Positions 15,776 to 23,231 of a DNA stretch of 39,055 nucleotides are shown here, piece after piece. The notes beneath the pieces were generated by a model. That model had not been told where the DNA came from. It was given only the letters and a program-made list of their open reading frames with translations, and ran no database searches. Position numbers and translations under genes: made by a program. The number at the start of each line of letters is the position of its first letter. Position 1 is the stretch's first letter. This DNA comes from an uncultured Collinsella sp. (lineage in GTDB: Bacteria; Actinomycetota; Coriobacteriia; Coriobacteriales; Coriobacteriaceae): contig CABQZS010000066.1 of the NCBI GenBank assembly GCA_902468695.1, forward strand, positions 1-39,055, given 5' to 3'.

Positions 15776-17656
15776 CTAATCGTTAAACTGCGGATGATAT
15801 GTAGGTACAACCTCAGCGAGCACGGACTTAACCGTGTCGTTATCCTTGTCGAGGCAGTCATGAAGCTTCTCAAGCTTGTCTTTAATCTCTTCCATCTTGT
15901 CGGCCTCGGCTGTGGAGATGCGAATCTCGGAATGCTTGGTAGGCAGGAGCTGCTCATTGTCCATAAGGAGCTCCTCGTACATCTTTTCGCCAGGACGCAG
16001 GCCGACTTCTTTGATCTGGATATCTTTGCCAGGCTTAAGACCGCTCAGCGTAATAAGGTTGATGGCAAGGTCATAGATCTTGACCGGCTCACCCATGTCC
16101 AGAACAAAGATCTCGCCGCCATGAGCAAGTGCGCCAGCAGTAATGACCAACTTACTAGCCTCGGGGATGGTCATGAAGTAACGCGTGATGTCCTTGTGCG
16201 TAATGGTGATAGGGCCACCCTCACGAAGCTGGCGCTTAAACAACGGAATAACCGATCCATGACTACCCAGAACATTGCCAAAGCGAACAGCCGTAAAGAT
16301 GGTCTTACTGTTTGCCGCGTAATACTGAACGATCATCTCGTCCATACGCTTGGTGGCACCCATTACGTTAGTGGGATTAACCGCCTTATCGGTAGAAATC
16401 TGCACATAATGGCTGCACTGGTACTTGTCGGCAAGACGCACGACGTTGAGCGTGCCAAAAACGTTATTCTCGATTGCCTCGCGGGCGTTGTGTTCCATAA
16501 GAGGAACGTGCTTGTGGGCTGCAGCGTGGAAAACAACTTGAGGATGGTACTTCTCAAAGACCTTGGTAATCGCTGGGAGATGCGTAATGGAGCCGATATA
16601 GACTTGAATATCAGTGCCTTGATCATGAGCGGTCTTGATGATGTCGTGATATAGCTCGTAGGTAGTGTTCTCGTAAATGTCGAACAACACGATTTGCGCA
16701 GGTTTTGCCGGAAGCAACTGACGTACAAGCTCTGAGCCAATAGATCCACCGCCGCCCGTGACCAAAATGCGCTTACCGGTAACATAACCCATCTGGTTAA
16801 GGTCAAGCGACTTCTCCTCGCGAGAAAGCAAGTCACTGATTTCGACCTCACGAAGGGCAACCCTGCCTACACCATCCTGCGGAATATCGCGGACATTGGG
16901 GAGCGTGAGGACCCTAAGGCCTGTCTTCATGCATAGGTCATAGATACGCTGACGCTCTTCATGCGTGGCGCTCGGAATTGCCACGACAATCCGCTCCGCT
17001 TCACAATCGTGCGCAATAGTAGGGATATCGGCGCAAGTACCGCAAACCTTAACGTCATGAATACGCTGGTTTTGTTTATTGGGGTCATCGTCAACAACGG
17101 CAACCGGATCACCGATCATATCAGGGTCTCCGTTGAACATACGTTTGATGGAGAGAGAGCCGGTCTCCCCTGCTCCTACGATGAGCGTGCGCGGGAGATG
17201 CGCATCGGAATTGCTTTTAAATCGCCAGAGCTGGCTACCATAAATGGCGCGAATGGCAAAGCGTCCGCCACCGCAAATGATGAGCACAACGGCCCATGCC
17301 ATAACATCCTCGCGGAGCGACATGCCCTTGCCGAATAACACGTTAAAGATAACGTCGCCAATGACTGAGCCTACCGTTACAGCAGCAACAATACGTCCAG
17401 CCTCGGAAATGCTCGCATAGCGCCATAAGCTGCTATACATGTGGAAGAACCAAAAGACGACAACGTTAACAAGCGCAAGCACAAGAATAGCCGGGCATGC
17501 GCCGGCTGCTCCGCTGAGCGTCGCCCAATGCTGCGTTCCCCACGATGCGACAAACACTGCAATAAAAGTTGCCGCAATGTCATATGCCATCAACGCATAC
17601 GGCTCGAAGGCGCTCAGCTTCCCCTTTTGCTTTGCGCTCTTAGATTCGGTGTTCAA
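15776..17656 (-). CDS. Membrane-bound UDP-HexNAc 4,6-dehydratase (PglF/CapD-like)
   Basis: A 626-residue protein. The N-terminal part has four hydrophobic helices within the first 125 residues, then a CoA-binding-like Rossmann domain (RTLIVGAGETGSLSIKRM), and the SDR catalytic domain starting RILVTGGGGSIGSELVRQL near residue 295. STDKAVNPTNVMGATKRMDE is the active-site segment typical of PglF/WbpM, in which Met stands in place of the usual SDR Tyr. It converts UDP-GlcNAc to the 4-keto-6-deoxy sugar used by the aminotransferase encoded next. It starts at a TTG (17656) with AGAAGAAGAG upstream and is the second gene of the operon after the NusG paralogue. Confidence 0.92.
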   Translation of the reverse strand: MNTESKSAKQKGKLSAFEPYALMAYDIAATFIAVFVASWGTQHWATLSGAAGACPAILVLALVNVVVFWFFHMYSSLWRYASISEAGRIVAAVTVGSVIGDVIFNVLFGKGMSLREDVMAWAVVLIICGGGRFAIRAIYGSQLWRFKSNSDAHLPRTLIVGAGETGSLSIKRMFNGDPDMIGDPVAVVDDDPNKQNQRIHDVKVCGTCADIPTIAHDCEAERIVVAIPSATHEERQRIYDLCMKTGLRVLTLPNVRDIPQDGVGRVALREVEISDLLSREEKSLDLNQMGYVTGKRILVTGGGGSIGSELVRQLLPAKPAQIVLFDIYENTTYELYHDIIKTAHDQGTDIQVYIGSITHLPAITKVFEKYHPQVVFHAAAHKHVPLMEHNAREAIENNVFGTLNVVRLADKYQCSHYVQISTDKAVNPTNVMGATKRMDEMIVQYYAANSKTIFTAVRFGNVLGSHGSVIPLFKRQLREGGPITITHKDITRYFMTIPEASKLVITAGALAHGGEIFVLDMGEPVKIYDLAINLITLSGLKPGKDIQIKEVGLRPGEKMYEELLMDNEQLLPTKHSEIRISTAEADKMEEIKDKLEKLHDCLDKDNDTVKSVLAEVVPTYHPQFND

Positions 17657-17687
17657 AACTCTTCTTCTCTTCCCTATTGATTCCGTT

Positions 17688-17706
17688 ATCCCCGGCCCCC
17701 GGGGAT
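17688..17706 (-). promoter_or_regulatory. GC-rich hairpin between the antiterminator and dehydratase genes
   Basis: An 8-bp stem (ATCCCCGG with CCGGGGAT) and 3-nt loop lie in the 81-nt gap between the first and second genes of the operon. There is no T run after it on either strand, so it is not a standard intrinsic terminator; it may be a pause or mRNA-processing site. Confidence 0.35.
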
Positions 17707-17737
17707 CCTCCCTTTTTCGTTAAGCAGTCGCCAGCAG

Positions 17738-18283
17738 CTAAGCAATCGCCTTTTTAAGGTTTCGAATTACGCGCTGCTCGGCCGAAAGCACGGCAAGGCC
17801 AACGCGCGTAGTTACGCGTCGGCCGCACAGGTTGAGCTCCAAAAAAGCAGTGCTCTTGCGTCTGATAATGGATTTGATAAGGCCTTCGTGGCCCAACAGC
17901 GGACCTGCCGTCACTACGACCTGATCACCGTCTTTTAGAGCCTCGCTCATGGGCACTACGCGGTCTCCCCTATGCGTAAAGCCGCCAATAAGCTGGACCT
18001 CTTCTTTTGCCAGCGGCACAAACTGACCGTCCTGGGATAACACCCGGGCAAAGTCGTCCATACGCAGCAGATACTGTTGCACGGTACGGGGATCTGCCGT
18101 ATCGCAGATGAGATAACCGGGAAAGAGCGGCTTAGTCGTTTTAACCCATCCGCCGTGAACTTTGATCTCGGTTTGATATTGGGGATAAAAGAGCTCCTGC
18201 ATGGCGCCCGCAGGCACCACGCGCTCGATGCGCTCGCGTATTACGTCTTCGCGACCGTTAATGACCTGGATCACATACCACAC
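17738..18283 (-). CDS. loaP: NusG-paralogue antiterminator (LoaP/UpxY/RfaH type)
   Basis: A 181-residue specialised NusG paralogue. It begins WYVIQVINGREDVIRERIE, the NGN-domain start, and has ELFYPQYQTEIKVHGGWV and KPLFPGYLICDT, the segment that contacts RNA polymerase in NusG proteins. The C-terminal KOW domain includes LKDGDQVVVTAGPLLGHEG. Heading a polysaccharide operon of about 14 kb, it most likely acts as a processive antiterminator for that operon, as LoaP and UpxY do. I place the start at GTG 18283 because AAGGGG lies about 9 nt upstream and WYVIQV is the usual first segment; GTG 18292 is the alternative. LoaP versus another subgroup is not settled by eye. Confidence 0.85.
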   Translation of the reverse strand: MWYVIQVINGREDVIRERIERVVPAGAMQELFYPQYQTEIKVHGGWVKTTKPLFPGYLICDTADPRTVQQYLLRMDDFARVLSQDGQFVPLAKEEVQLIGGFTHRGDRVVPMSEALKDGDQVVVTAGPLLGHEGLIKSIIRRKSTAFLELNLCGRRVTTRVGLAVLSAEQRVIRNLKKAIA

Positions 18284-18328
18284 GAGCACCACCCCCTTGC
18301 TGTCTTACGTGTGGCTCACGGGGTTTGG

Positions 18329-18371
18329 ATATGGCTTCGCCAGGGCGCTTGTGCGCGAAGGCGCTCCATAT
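18329..18371 (-). promoter_or_regulatory. Leader hairpin just upstream of the NusG paralogue
   Basis: On the minus-strand RNA, ATATGG pairs with CCATAT and CTTCGC with GCGAAG, giving a 12-bp stem broken by a 5-nt one-sided bulge (AGCGC) and closed by a 14-nt loop. It lies about 45 nt before the start codon. An RNA hairpin in the leader is the type of element that LoaP proteins recognise, so this is a candidate recruitment site. Confidence 0.4.
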
Positions 18372-18483
18372 TCAAACCCTGAGCCCAGTCAGACAAGCAC
18401 GTGGCTCTGCCCCACCGTGAACGGTATGTATAGAAGCAGTTGCTAGAGTCGCGGACGTGTATCGCAAAAATGACCACGACCCC

Positions 18484-18541
18484 AGCTGGCTGCGTGCGAA
18501 CCAGTTAAGCGGGAACAAAATTGGACCGCACGCAAACAGCT
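18484..18541 (-). promoter_or_regulatory. Second leader hairpin of the polysaccharide operon
   Basis: AGCTG (18484-18488) pairs with CAGCT (18537-18541) and TGCGTGCG (18491-18498) with CGCACGCA (18527-18534), separated by a 2x2 internal loop: 13 bp in all, around a 28-nt loop. On the minus strand a TTTTT run occurs about 14 nt downstream, so it could also be a leader terminator or attenuator. Confidence 0.45.
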
Positions 18542-18752
18542 GAAAGACTGCTGTGATTTGCCTTAGTAACTTGATGCACTACCCAATGCGAACTTTTAAA
18601 CGCCCGCAAAAGCAAGTGCAAAATCGCGCTTGGCAATCGATATTGGAGCTCGTGGTGTTTCTAGCACCGCCGTTACGACCGGATGCTGATCAACCCCGTG
18701 CTATGTGGCCTATTAGAGCCGTGAGCACAGTTGAACTCATGTAACGGTAGTT

Positions 18753-18775
18753 ATCCTAGCACAAGTTGTTAGCGA
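18753..18775 (-). promoter_or_regulatory. Possible promoter of the polysaccharide operon
   Basis: TGCTAGGAT on the minus strand (hexamer at 18758-18753) is an extended -10 box; no good -35 is seen. It would give a leader of about 460 nt that includes both hairpins above. Other promoters in 18400-18940 cannot be excluded. Confidence 0.3.
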
Positions 18776-19028
18776 AACTGATTTGGGCTGCGTTGGACAA
18801 CATATCGTTCATTTAGCGTGCTTAAGGGGGTTATTTTGGGATGTTGTTCACGTTGATGCAGGTTAATGGGATGCTAACGGTGATTAGGCGTGTTCCTGAA
18901 GCCCATATGGAACGGCGATCTACACTGATAATCGCGTTTGGCTAACAAACTATGTACAGACATGGGAAAAAATTTGTGCAACTTTTGTTGGCGTAGGTGG
19001 GGTTTGTGGCGCATGGTGTTTTGGCATG
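18776..19028. other. AT-richer intergenic stretch, nothing recognised
   Basis: About 250 bp between the likely polysaccharide promoter and the tRNA terminator. I see no coding sequence, RNA gene or clear repeat. It may carry upstream regulatory sites for the operon. Confidence 0.3.
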
Positions 19029-19056
19029 AAAAAAGACCTTCGGAATTCCGGAGGCC
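19029..19056 (-). terminator. Terminator of the tRNA-Ala transcript
   Basis: Minus-strand hairpin GGCCTCCGGAATTCCGAAGGTC (one G-U pair and one mismatch) followed by TTTTTT, 14 nt past the CCA end of the tRNA. Confidence 0.85.
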
Positions 19057-19069
19057 TTTGCATTCACGA

Positions 19070-19145
19070 TGGTGGAGACGAGGGGGATCGAACCCCTGAC
19101 CTCTTGACTGCCAGTCAAGCGCTCTCCCAGCTGAGCTACGCCCCC
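19070..19145 (-). tRNA. tRNA-Ala (anticodon GGC)
   Basis: A full cloverleaf is visible: acceptor GGGGGCG pairing with CGTCTCC, D arm GCTCAGCTGGGAGAGC, anticodon stem CTTGA/TCAAG with loop CTGGCAG (anticodon GGC), T arm with GGTTCGATCC, discriminator A and an encoded CCA. G3-U70, the alanine identity pair, is present. It reads GCC/GCU alanine codons. It is transcribed alone from its own promoter and ends at its own terminator. Confidence 0.96.
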
Positions 19146-19158
19146 GTGACGTGGAGAT

Positions 19159-19187
19159 ACTATAGGGGAAGTTGGCACGGCGTGCAA
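19159..19187 (-). promoter_or_regulatory. Sigma70-type promoter of tRNA-Ala
   Basis: TTGCAC (19187-19182) and TATAGT (19164-19159) are separated by exactly 17 nt on the minus strand, with the tRNA 5' end 14 nt downstream. This is the best promoter match seen in the window. Confidence 0.85.
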
Positions 19188-19215
19188 GGACTTTTTTTGG
19201 TCAGACTCTAAATGC

Positions 19216-19857
19216 CTAATGACATAGGTAAGCGATGGCGGTGCCGGTGTGGACTTGGATCGTGGCTGTTGACCTGACAACGTTGCTGATGCCCGTGTCG
19301 GCTAACAGGCCCAGAGGACTGTGATCTAGTTCCCATTCTAGGCCGTGCTCGCTTACAAACGTCCCAGGGGCTATGGCGATGATAGAAAACGTCCTGCCTT
19401 CGGCACCTTCGATGGCCCAGGATTCGCCTCCGTGCAGGATACGGGCCGTGATCTCGTCTTCGGCAATCCAGACTGGGGCGCCCTTGTAGCCCGCGAGCAG
19501 GCCCAGTACGGAAAGCGCCATGTCCGGACGGCCGCCCGTGACGCAGGTCGCAACCACTTCGGCACCCGGCCAGCGGCGGCGGACGGAACAGAGCGCCAGC
19601 GCCAGATCGGTATAGTCCTTGTAGGGGTCGTGGCGCTCAACTTCAAAGTCGGTGGCGGCATCGACTAACGCGCGGCCCGCATCGCTCACCGTGTCGGCAT
19701 CCCCCACATAGACGTCGCAGCTCAGGCCAGCGCCCAGCAGCGCATCGAGTCCGCGGTCCACGGCGACAACGTGGTCACATTCCCCTACTAGCCTACGCAA
19801 CAGATCCGCGCTCGCCACCACGGGCGAGCCGCAGACCACTAATACCTTGCAAGCCAC
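19216..19857 (-). CDS. thiN: Thiamine pyrophosphokinase
   Basis: A 213-residue protein of the thiamine pyrophosphokinase family, which transfers pyrophosphate from ATP to thiamine to make the cofactor TPP. Visible motifs are VVAVDRGLDALLGAG, YVGDADTVSD (catalytic Asp region) and the phosphate-binding DPYKDYTDLALAL, followed by VTGGRPDMALSVLGLL. The C-terminal vitamin B1-binding beta domain ends ISNVVRSTATIQVHTGTAIAYL. Length is normal. Start is GTG at 19857, only 9 nt after the HAD gene stop, with GAGG about 4 nt upstream, so the two genes form an operon. No TPP riboswitch is apparent. Confidence 0.88.
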   Translation of the reverse strand: MACKVLVVCGSPVVASADLLRRLVGECDHVVAVDRGLDALLGAGLSCDVYVGDADTVSDAGRALVDAATDFEVERHDPYKDYTDLALALCSVRRRWPGAEVVATCVTGGRPDMALSVLGLLAGYKGAPVWIAEDEITARILHGGESWAIEGAEGRTFSIIAIAPGTFVSEHGLEWELDHSPLGLLADTGISNVVRSTATIQVHTGTAIAYLCH

Positions 19858-19866
19858 AGCCCTCGC

Positions 19867-20556
19867 CTATCCCTCAAACGAAAGTACGCGGGCCAGATCC
19901 AGCTCCTCGTAGCTGTCGATAAAGATATCGCAGTTGGCGAGCACGTCGTCGCGCTTCATGCGGCCGTGCGGGTCATAGATGCCCACGCGCTTAAAGCCGG
20001 CAGAGCCAGAGCTCTTTAGGCCAAAGACGGCGTCCTCAAACACCCAAGCGCGCTCAAACATGCATCCGTGGCGCTCCTCAAGGCGGCGCAGCGCCAGCTC
20101 ATACACATCGGGGAACTGCTTGGAACGACCTGCCTCGCCCGTGGTGGTCACAAACTCCATGTAGGCGTCGAGCCCGGCACCAGCGAGCGCGGACTGCACC
20201 AGCTCGGCCGGCGTGGACGTGGCAACGCACATGGCAATGCCCGCCGCCTTCGCCTCCTCCAAAAAAGCCAGGAGCCCCTCGCGCGGCGGCACCTTGGAGT
20301 ACCCATCGATCAAAATCTCGCCGAGCTCGCGGTACAGCTCCTCGCCATTCGCGCCAATGCCCCAGGTGTCGTGGTAGGCCTGGCACTCAGCCTCCAGCGA
20401 CAAATGCTCAAACTGGGCAAAATCGTCGACTGTCACGTCGACACCGTGACGGTGCAATAATTCGGGCTGGGCATAGGCCCAAACGGGGGTGCTATTAACC
20501 AGTGTGCCGTCGCAATCGAAAATAAAAGCAACCTTGGGAGCGGCGGTATGGGACAT
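19867..20556 (-). CDS. HAD-superfamily phosphatase (beta-phosphoglucomutase-like subgroup)
   Basis: A 229-residue HAD hydrolase. FIFDCDGTLVNSTPVW near the N-terminus holds the nucleophile Asp and the acid/base Asp of DxDGT. The helical cap follows (residues about 20-85), then VATSTPAE (motif II Thr/Ser region), a Lys in GRSKQFPDVYELAL (motif III), and VFEDAVFGLKSSGSAG (motif IV Asp pair). Such proteins dephosphorylate sugar phosphates or other small phosphoesters; the substrate cannot be told. ATG at 20556 is preferred over an in-frame codon 7 triplets upstream because AAAGG precedes it and SHTAAPKVAFIFD is a natural start. It is divergent from glgB and shares its regulatory region. Confidence 0.85.
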   Translation of the reverse strand: MSHTAAPKVAFIFDCDGTLVNSTPVWAYAQPELLHRHGVDVTVDDFAQFEHLSLEAECQAYHDTWGIGANGEELYRELGEILIDGYSKVPPREGLLAFLEEAKAAGIAMCVATSTPAELVQSALAGAGLDAYMEFVTTTGEAGRSKQFPDVYELALRRLEERHGCMFERAWVFEDAVFGLKSSGSAGFKRVGIYDPHGRMKRDDVLANCDIFIDSYEELDLARVLSFEG

Positions 20557-20887
20557 AAACGAACCTTTCGATGTCAAATGGTAAACAACCTGCTAAAAAC
20601 GTTTTACCAAACGTCAGACTAACAATTTTGAAACCCTAATTGGTAAAACTGTCAAGAGTTTTACCACGGCAATTCTGCCAGTGGTATAAACATGTCGCTT
20701 ACCGATTAAACGCCCCCGCAAATCCGCTTTCGTCCATAAAACTAACGCACAGGTGTTATCGTAGTTTCTGCCGAAAGTTCCACCGAGCACGCGAGGTGGA
20801 ACGAATCATAGAACTATCGCCGTCCCTTCGATTCGTGCAGCCTTGGACCTTTCGCATCTAGTCACCAAGGCAACACGCTGCCGCGTC
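20557..20887 (+). promoter_or_regulatory. glgB regulatory region with TGGTAAAAC half-sites
   Basis: The divergent region between the HAD gene and glgB holds four copies of one half-site: TGGTAAAC at 20579, GTTTTACCA at 20601, TGGTAAAAC at 20641 and GTTTTACCA at 20658. The last two form a perfect 9-bp inverted repeat with an 8-nt spacer. AAAACGTTTT at 20596-20605 has the CG centre of LacI-family operators. A -10 candidate TATAAA lies at 20685-20690, with TTACCA 18 nt upstream inside the operator. Binding there would block transcription of glgB. The remaining 200 nt up to the start codon form a long leader in which I see no clear structure. Confidence 0.6.
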
Positions 20888-23137
20888 ATGATGGGATCAA
20901 ACGTGAGCGATACAAAGCTAAAGCCAACGGCAAAAAAGCCCGCAACCCGTAAAGCCGCCCCGCACGCACCAGAGCTCTCTAAGGACGATGTCTATCTGTT
21001 TGGCATTGGTATGTGGGAGCGCAGCTGGGAAAAGATGGGCGCGCATCCCGACACGCAGCAGCGCACGCGCGGCTGGCGCTTTTGCGTTTGGGCGCCCGAC
21101 GTAAAGAGTGTCCATGTCATTGGCGAATTTAACGACTGGGATGAGGAAGCCAACCCGCTGGTGCCCATGCATACGAGCGCTATTTGGGAAGGCTTTATTC
21201 CTGGCGCCGAGCAGGGCCAGCTCTATAAATATCTCATCGAGACCAACGAGGGCGAGAAGCTCTACAAAGCCGATCCGTATGCCTTTAAGGCCGAGTGCCC
21301 TCCGGGTACCGCCAGCGTGCTGTGGACCCTCGACGGCTATAAGTGGAACGACGCCGCGTGGCTCAAGCGCCGCGCCGGCCACAACCACATGTCGCAGCCG
21401 CTCAACATCTACGAGGTGCATATTGGCTCGTGGAAGCGCCACGGCGACGCGCCGCAGGGCGAGCCCGACGAGTACGGCAACTACCCCGGCCCCATGGACC
21501 CTTTCCCCGCGCAGCGCGGCGAGTTTTACACCTACGACGACCTGTCGGTGGAGCTCGTGGACTACGTGCGCGACATGGGCTACACGCACATCGAGGTCAT
21601 GCCGCTTATGGAGCATCCCTTCGATGGCTCCTGGGGCTACCAGACGACCGGCTACTATGCCGCCACGTCACGCTACGGCAACCCGCAGCAGCTCATGCAC
21701 TTTATCGATGCGTGCCACGAGGCCGGCATCGGCGTAATCATGGACTGGGTGCCCGGCGGTTTTTGCGCCGACTCCCACGGCCTAGCCACCTTTAACGGCC
21801 ACATGCTGTTTGAGCACGAGATTCACCCCAACTGGGGCACGCACAAGTTTGACTTCGCCCGCGGCGAGGTCCGCTCATTCTTGGTCTCCAACGTGCTGTA
21901 CTGGCTTGAGAACTTCCACGTGGACGGCATTCGCATGGACGGCGTGTCCAGCATGCTGTACCTCAACTTTGGCATCGATGATCCCGTCCAAAAGAAGTTC
22001 AATAAGTACGGTACCGAGGAGGACCTGGACGCCAGCGCGTTTATCCGCCAGGTCAACTGCGCCGTGGAGGCCCATTTCCCCGACGTGATGATGATGGCCG
22101 AGGAGTCCACCGCGTGGCCGCTCGTGACCTATCCGCCGCAGGACGGCGGCCTGGGCTTCCACTATAAGTGGGACATGGGCTGGATGAACGACACCCTGCA
22201 CTACATGCAGACCGATTTTCCCTGGCGCCCCGGCAACCACGGCCTGCTCACGTTCTCCATCATGTACGCCTTTACCGAGAACTTCATCTGCCCGCTGAGC
22301 CACGACGAGGTTGTGCACGGCAAGTGCTCGCTCATCGGCCGCATGCCGGGCGACTGGTGGCGCCAGTTTGCCGGCCTGCGCACGCTCGCCTTCTACCAGA
22401 TGACTCACCCCGGTGCCAAGCTCAACTTTATGGGCAACGAGATCGGCCAGTTTATTGAGTGGCGCTACTACGAGTCTATTCAGTGGTTCTTGACCGAGCA
22501 GTACGAGACCCACCGTCATCATCAGGCGTTTATCAAGGCGCTCAACCACCTGTACACCGCCGAGCCCGCCCTGTACGAGCGCGGCTACACCGACGACGGC
22601 TTTACCTGGATCGACGCGGACAACTCCAAACAGTCCATCGTGAGCTTTGTGCGCCAGGGCGAGGACGTCGATGACGACCTGGTGATCTTGATCAACTTTG
22701 ACCCGGCGAGCTACGAGAGCTTCCGTGTGGGCGTGCCGCGCGAGGGCGACTGGGAGGTCATCTTTGATTCCGACCGTCCCGAGTTTGGCGGCAGCGGTTA
22801 TGCCGGCGAGGAGCCCTACACCTGCTCGAGCGAGCCCTATCCCTGGAACGGGCAGATGGACTCCATCGAGATCAAGGTACCCGGCCTGGCAGGCGTGGTG
22901 CTTAAGCGCCGCGGTCCCAGCAGCTATAAGCCGCCCGTGGTCGAGGAGCCCAAGAAGGCGACGCGCAAGCGTACGTCCTCGGTGAAGCCCAAGCCAGCGG
23001 CTGCTAAGAAGGCTCCGGCTAAGGCGAAGGCTGCCAAGGCTTCTGCCAAGTCCACCACGGCCAAGAAGGCAGCCACCAAAAAGGCTGCTCCCAAGGCTAA
23101 GGCAGGCGCTGTTAAGGCTTCTGCCAAGAAAGCGTAA
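20888..23137 (+). CDS. glgB: 1,4-alpha-glucan branching enzyme with Lys/Ala-rich C-terminal tail
   Basis: A 749-residue GH13 branching enzyme, which cuts alpha-1,4 chains of glycogen and rejoins them in alpha-1,6 linkage. A CBM48 domain (about 45-150, with VCVWAPDVKSVHVIGEFNDW-like sequence) precedes the barrel. Catalytic features are FHVDGIRMDGVSSML with nucleophile D351, MMAEESTAWP with acid/base Glu at 405/406, and PLSHDEVVHGK. After the normal C-terminal beta domain, residues from about 685 form a Lys/Ala/Ser/Thr-rich tail resembling histone H1; the first 30 residues are also Lys/Ala-rich. The start is uncertain: ATG 20888, ATG 20891 or GTG 20903 all lack a strong Shine-Dalgarno sequence. 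First gene of the glycogen cluster. Confidence 0.92.
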   Translation: MMGSNVSDTKLKPTAKKPATRKAAPHAPELSKDDVYLFGIGMWERSWEKMGAHPDTQQRTRGWRFCVWAPDVKSVHVIGEFNDWDEEANPLVPMHTSAIWEGFIPGAEQGQLYKYLIETNEGEKLYKADPYAFKAECPPGTASVLWTLDGYKWNDAAWLKRRAGHNHMSQPLNIYEVHIGSWKRHGDAPQGEPDEYGNYPGPMDPFPAQRGEFYTYDDLSVELVDYVRDMGYTHIEVMPLMEHPFDGSWGYQTTGYYAATSRYGNPQQLMHFIDACHEAGIGVIMDWVPGGFCADSHGLATFNGHMLFEHEIHPNWGTHKFDFARGEVRSFLVSNVLYWLENFHVDGIRMDGVSSMLYLNFGIDDPVQKKFNKYGTEEDLDASAFIRQVNCAVEAHFPDVMMMAEESTAWPLVTYPPQDGGLGFHYKWDMGWMNDTLHYMQTDFPWRPGNHGLLTFSIMYAFTENFICPLSHDEVVHGKCSLIGRMPGDWWRQFAGLRTLAFYQMTHPGAKLNFMGNEIGQFIEWRYYESIQWFLTEQYETHRHHQAFIKALNHLYTAEPALYERGYTDDGFTWIDADNSKQSIVSFVRQGEDVDDDLVILINFDPASYESFRVGVPREGDWEVIFDSDRPEFGGSGYAGEEPYTCSSEPYPWNGQMDSIEIKVPGLAGVVLKRRGPSSYKPPVVEEPKKATRKRTSSVKPKPAAAKKAPAKAKAAKASAKSTTAKKAATKKAAPKAKAGAVKASAKKA

Positions 23138-23195
23138 CAAAGGCGTTACCACTGTAATTACCCGTCCCACGGGGGCGTAGGATACATGTCATAAC

Positions 23196-23230
23196 CGTTC
23201 CGGGAGAAACATCCCCGGGGGAAAGGAACG
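23196..23230 (+). promoter_or_regulatory. Hairpin covering the glgP ribosome binding site
   Basis: CGTTCC (23196-23201) pairs with GGAACG (23225-23230), and GGG pairs with CCC inside. The right arm contains part of the AAAGGA Shine-Dalgarno sequence, 1-5 nt before the glgP ATG. It could lower translation unless opened. Confidence 0.45.
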
Positions 23231-23231
23231 T

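Noticed and set aside
18585..18744. Short open frame on the plus strand in the leader of the polysaccharide operon
   Set aside because: No domain, no ribosome binding site and antisense to the likely leader RNA.
19188..19199. The T run on the plus strand near 19191-19197 as a terminator
   Set aside because: No stem precedes it on the plus strand, and the flanking genes are on the minus strand.
20843..20887. TTG start at 20843 for glgB
   Set aside because: No ribosome binding site precedes it, and the added residues do not resemble GlgB; starts at 20888-20903 fit better, although none is strong.
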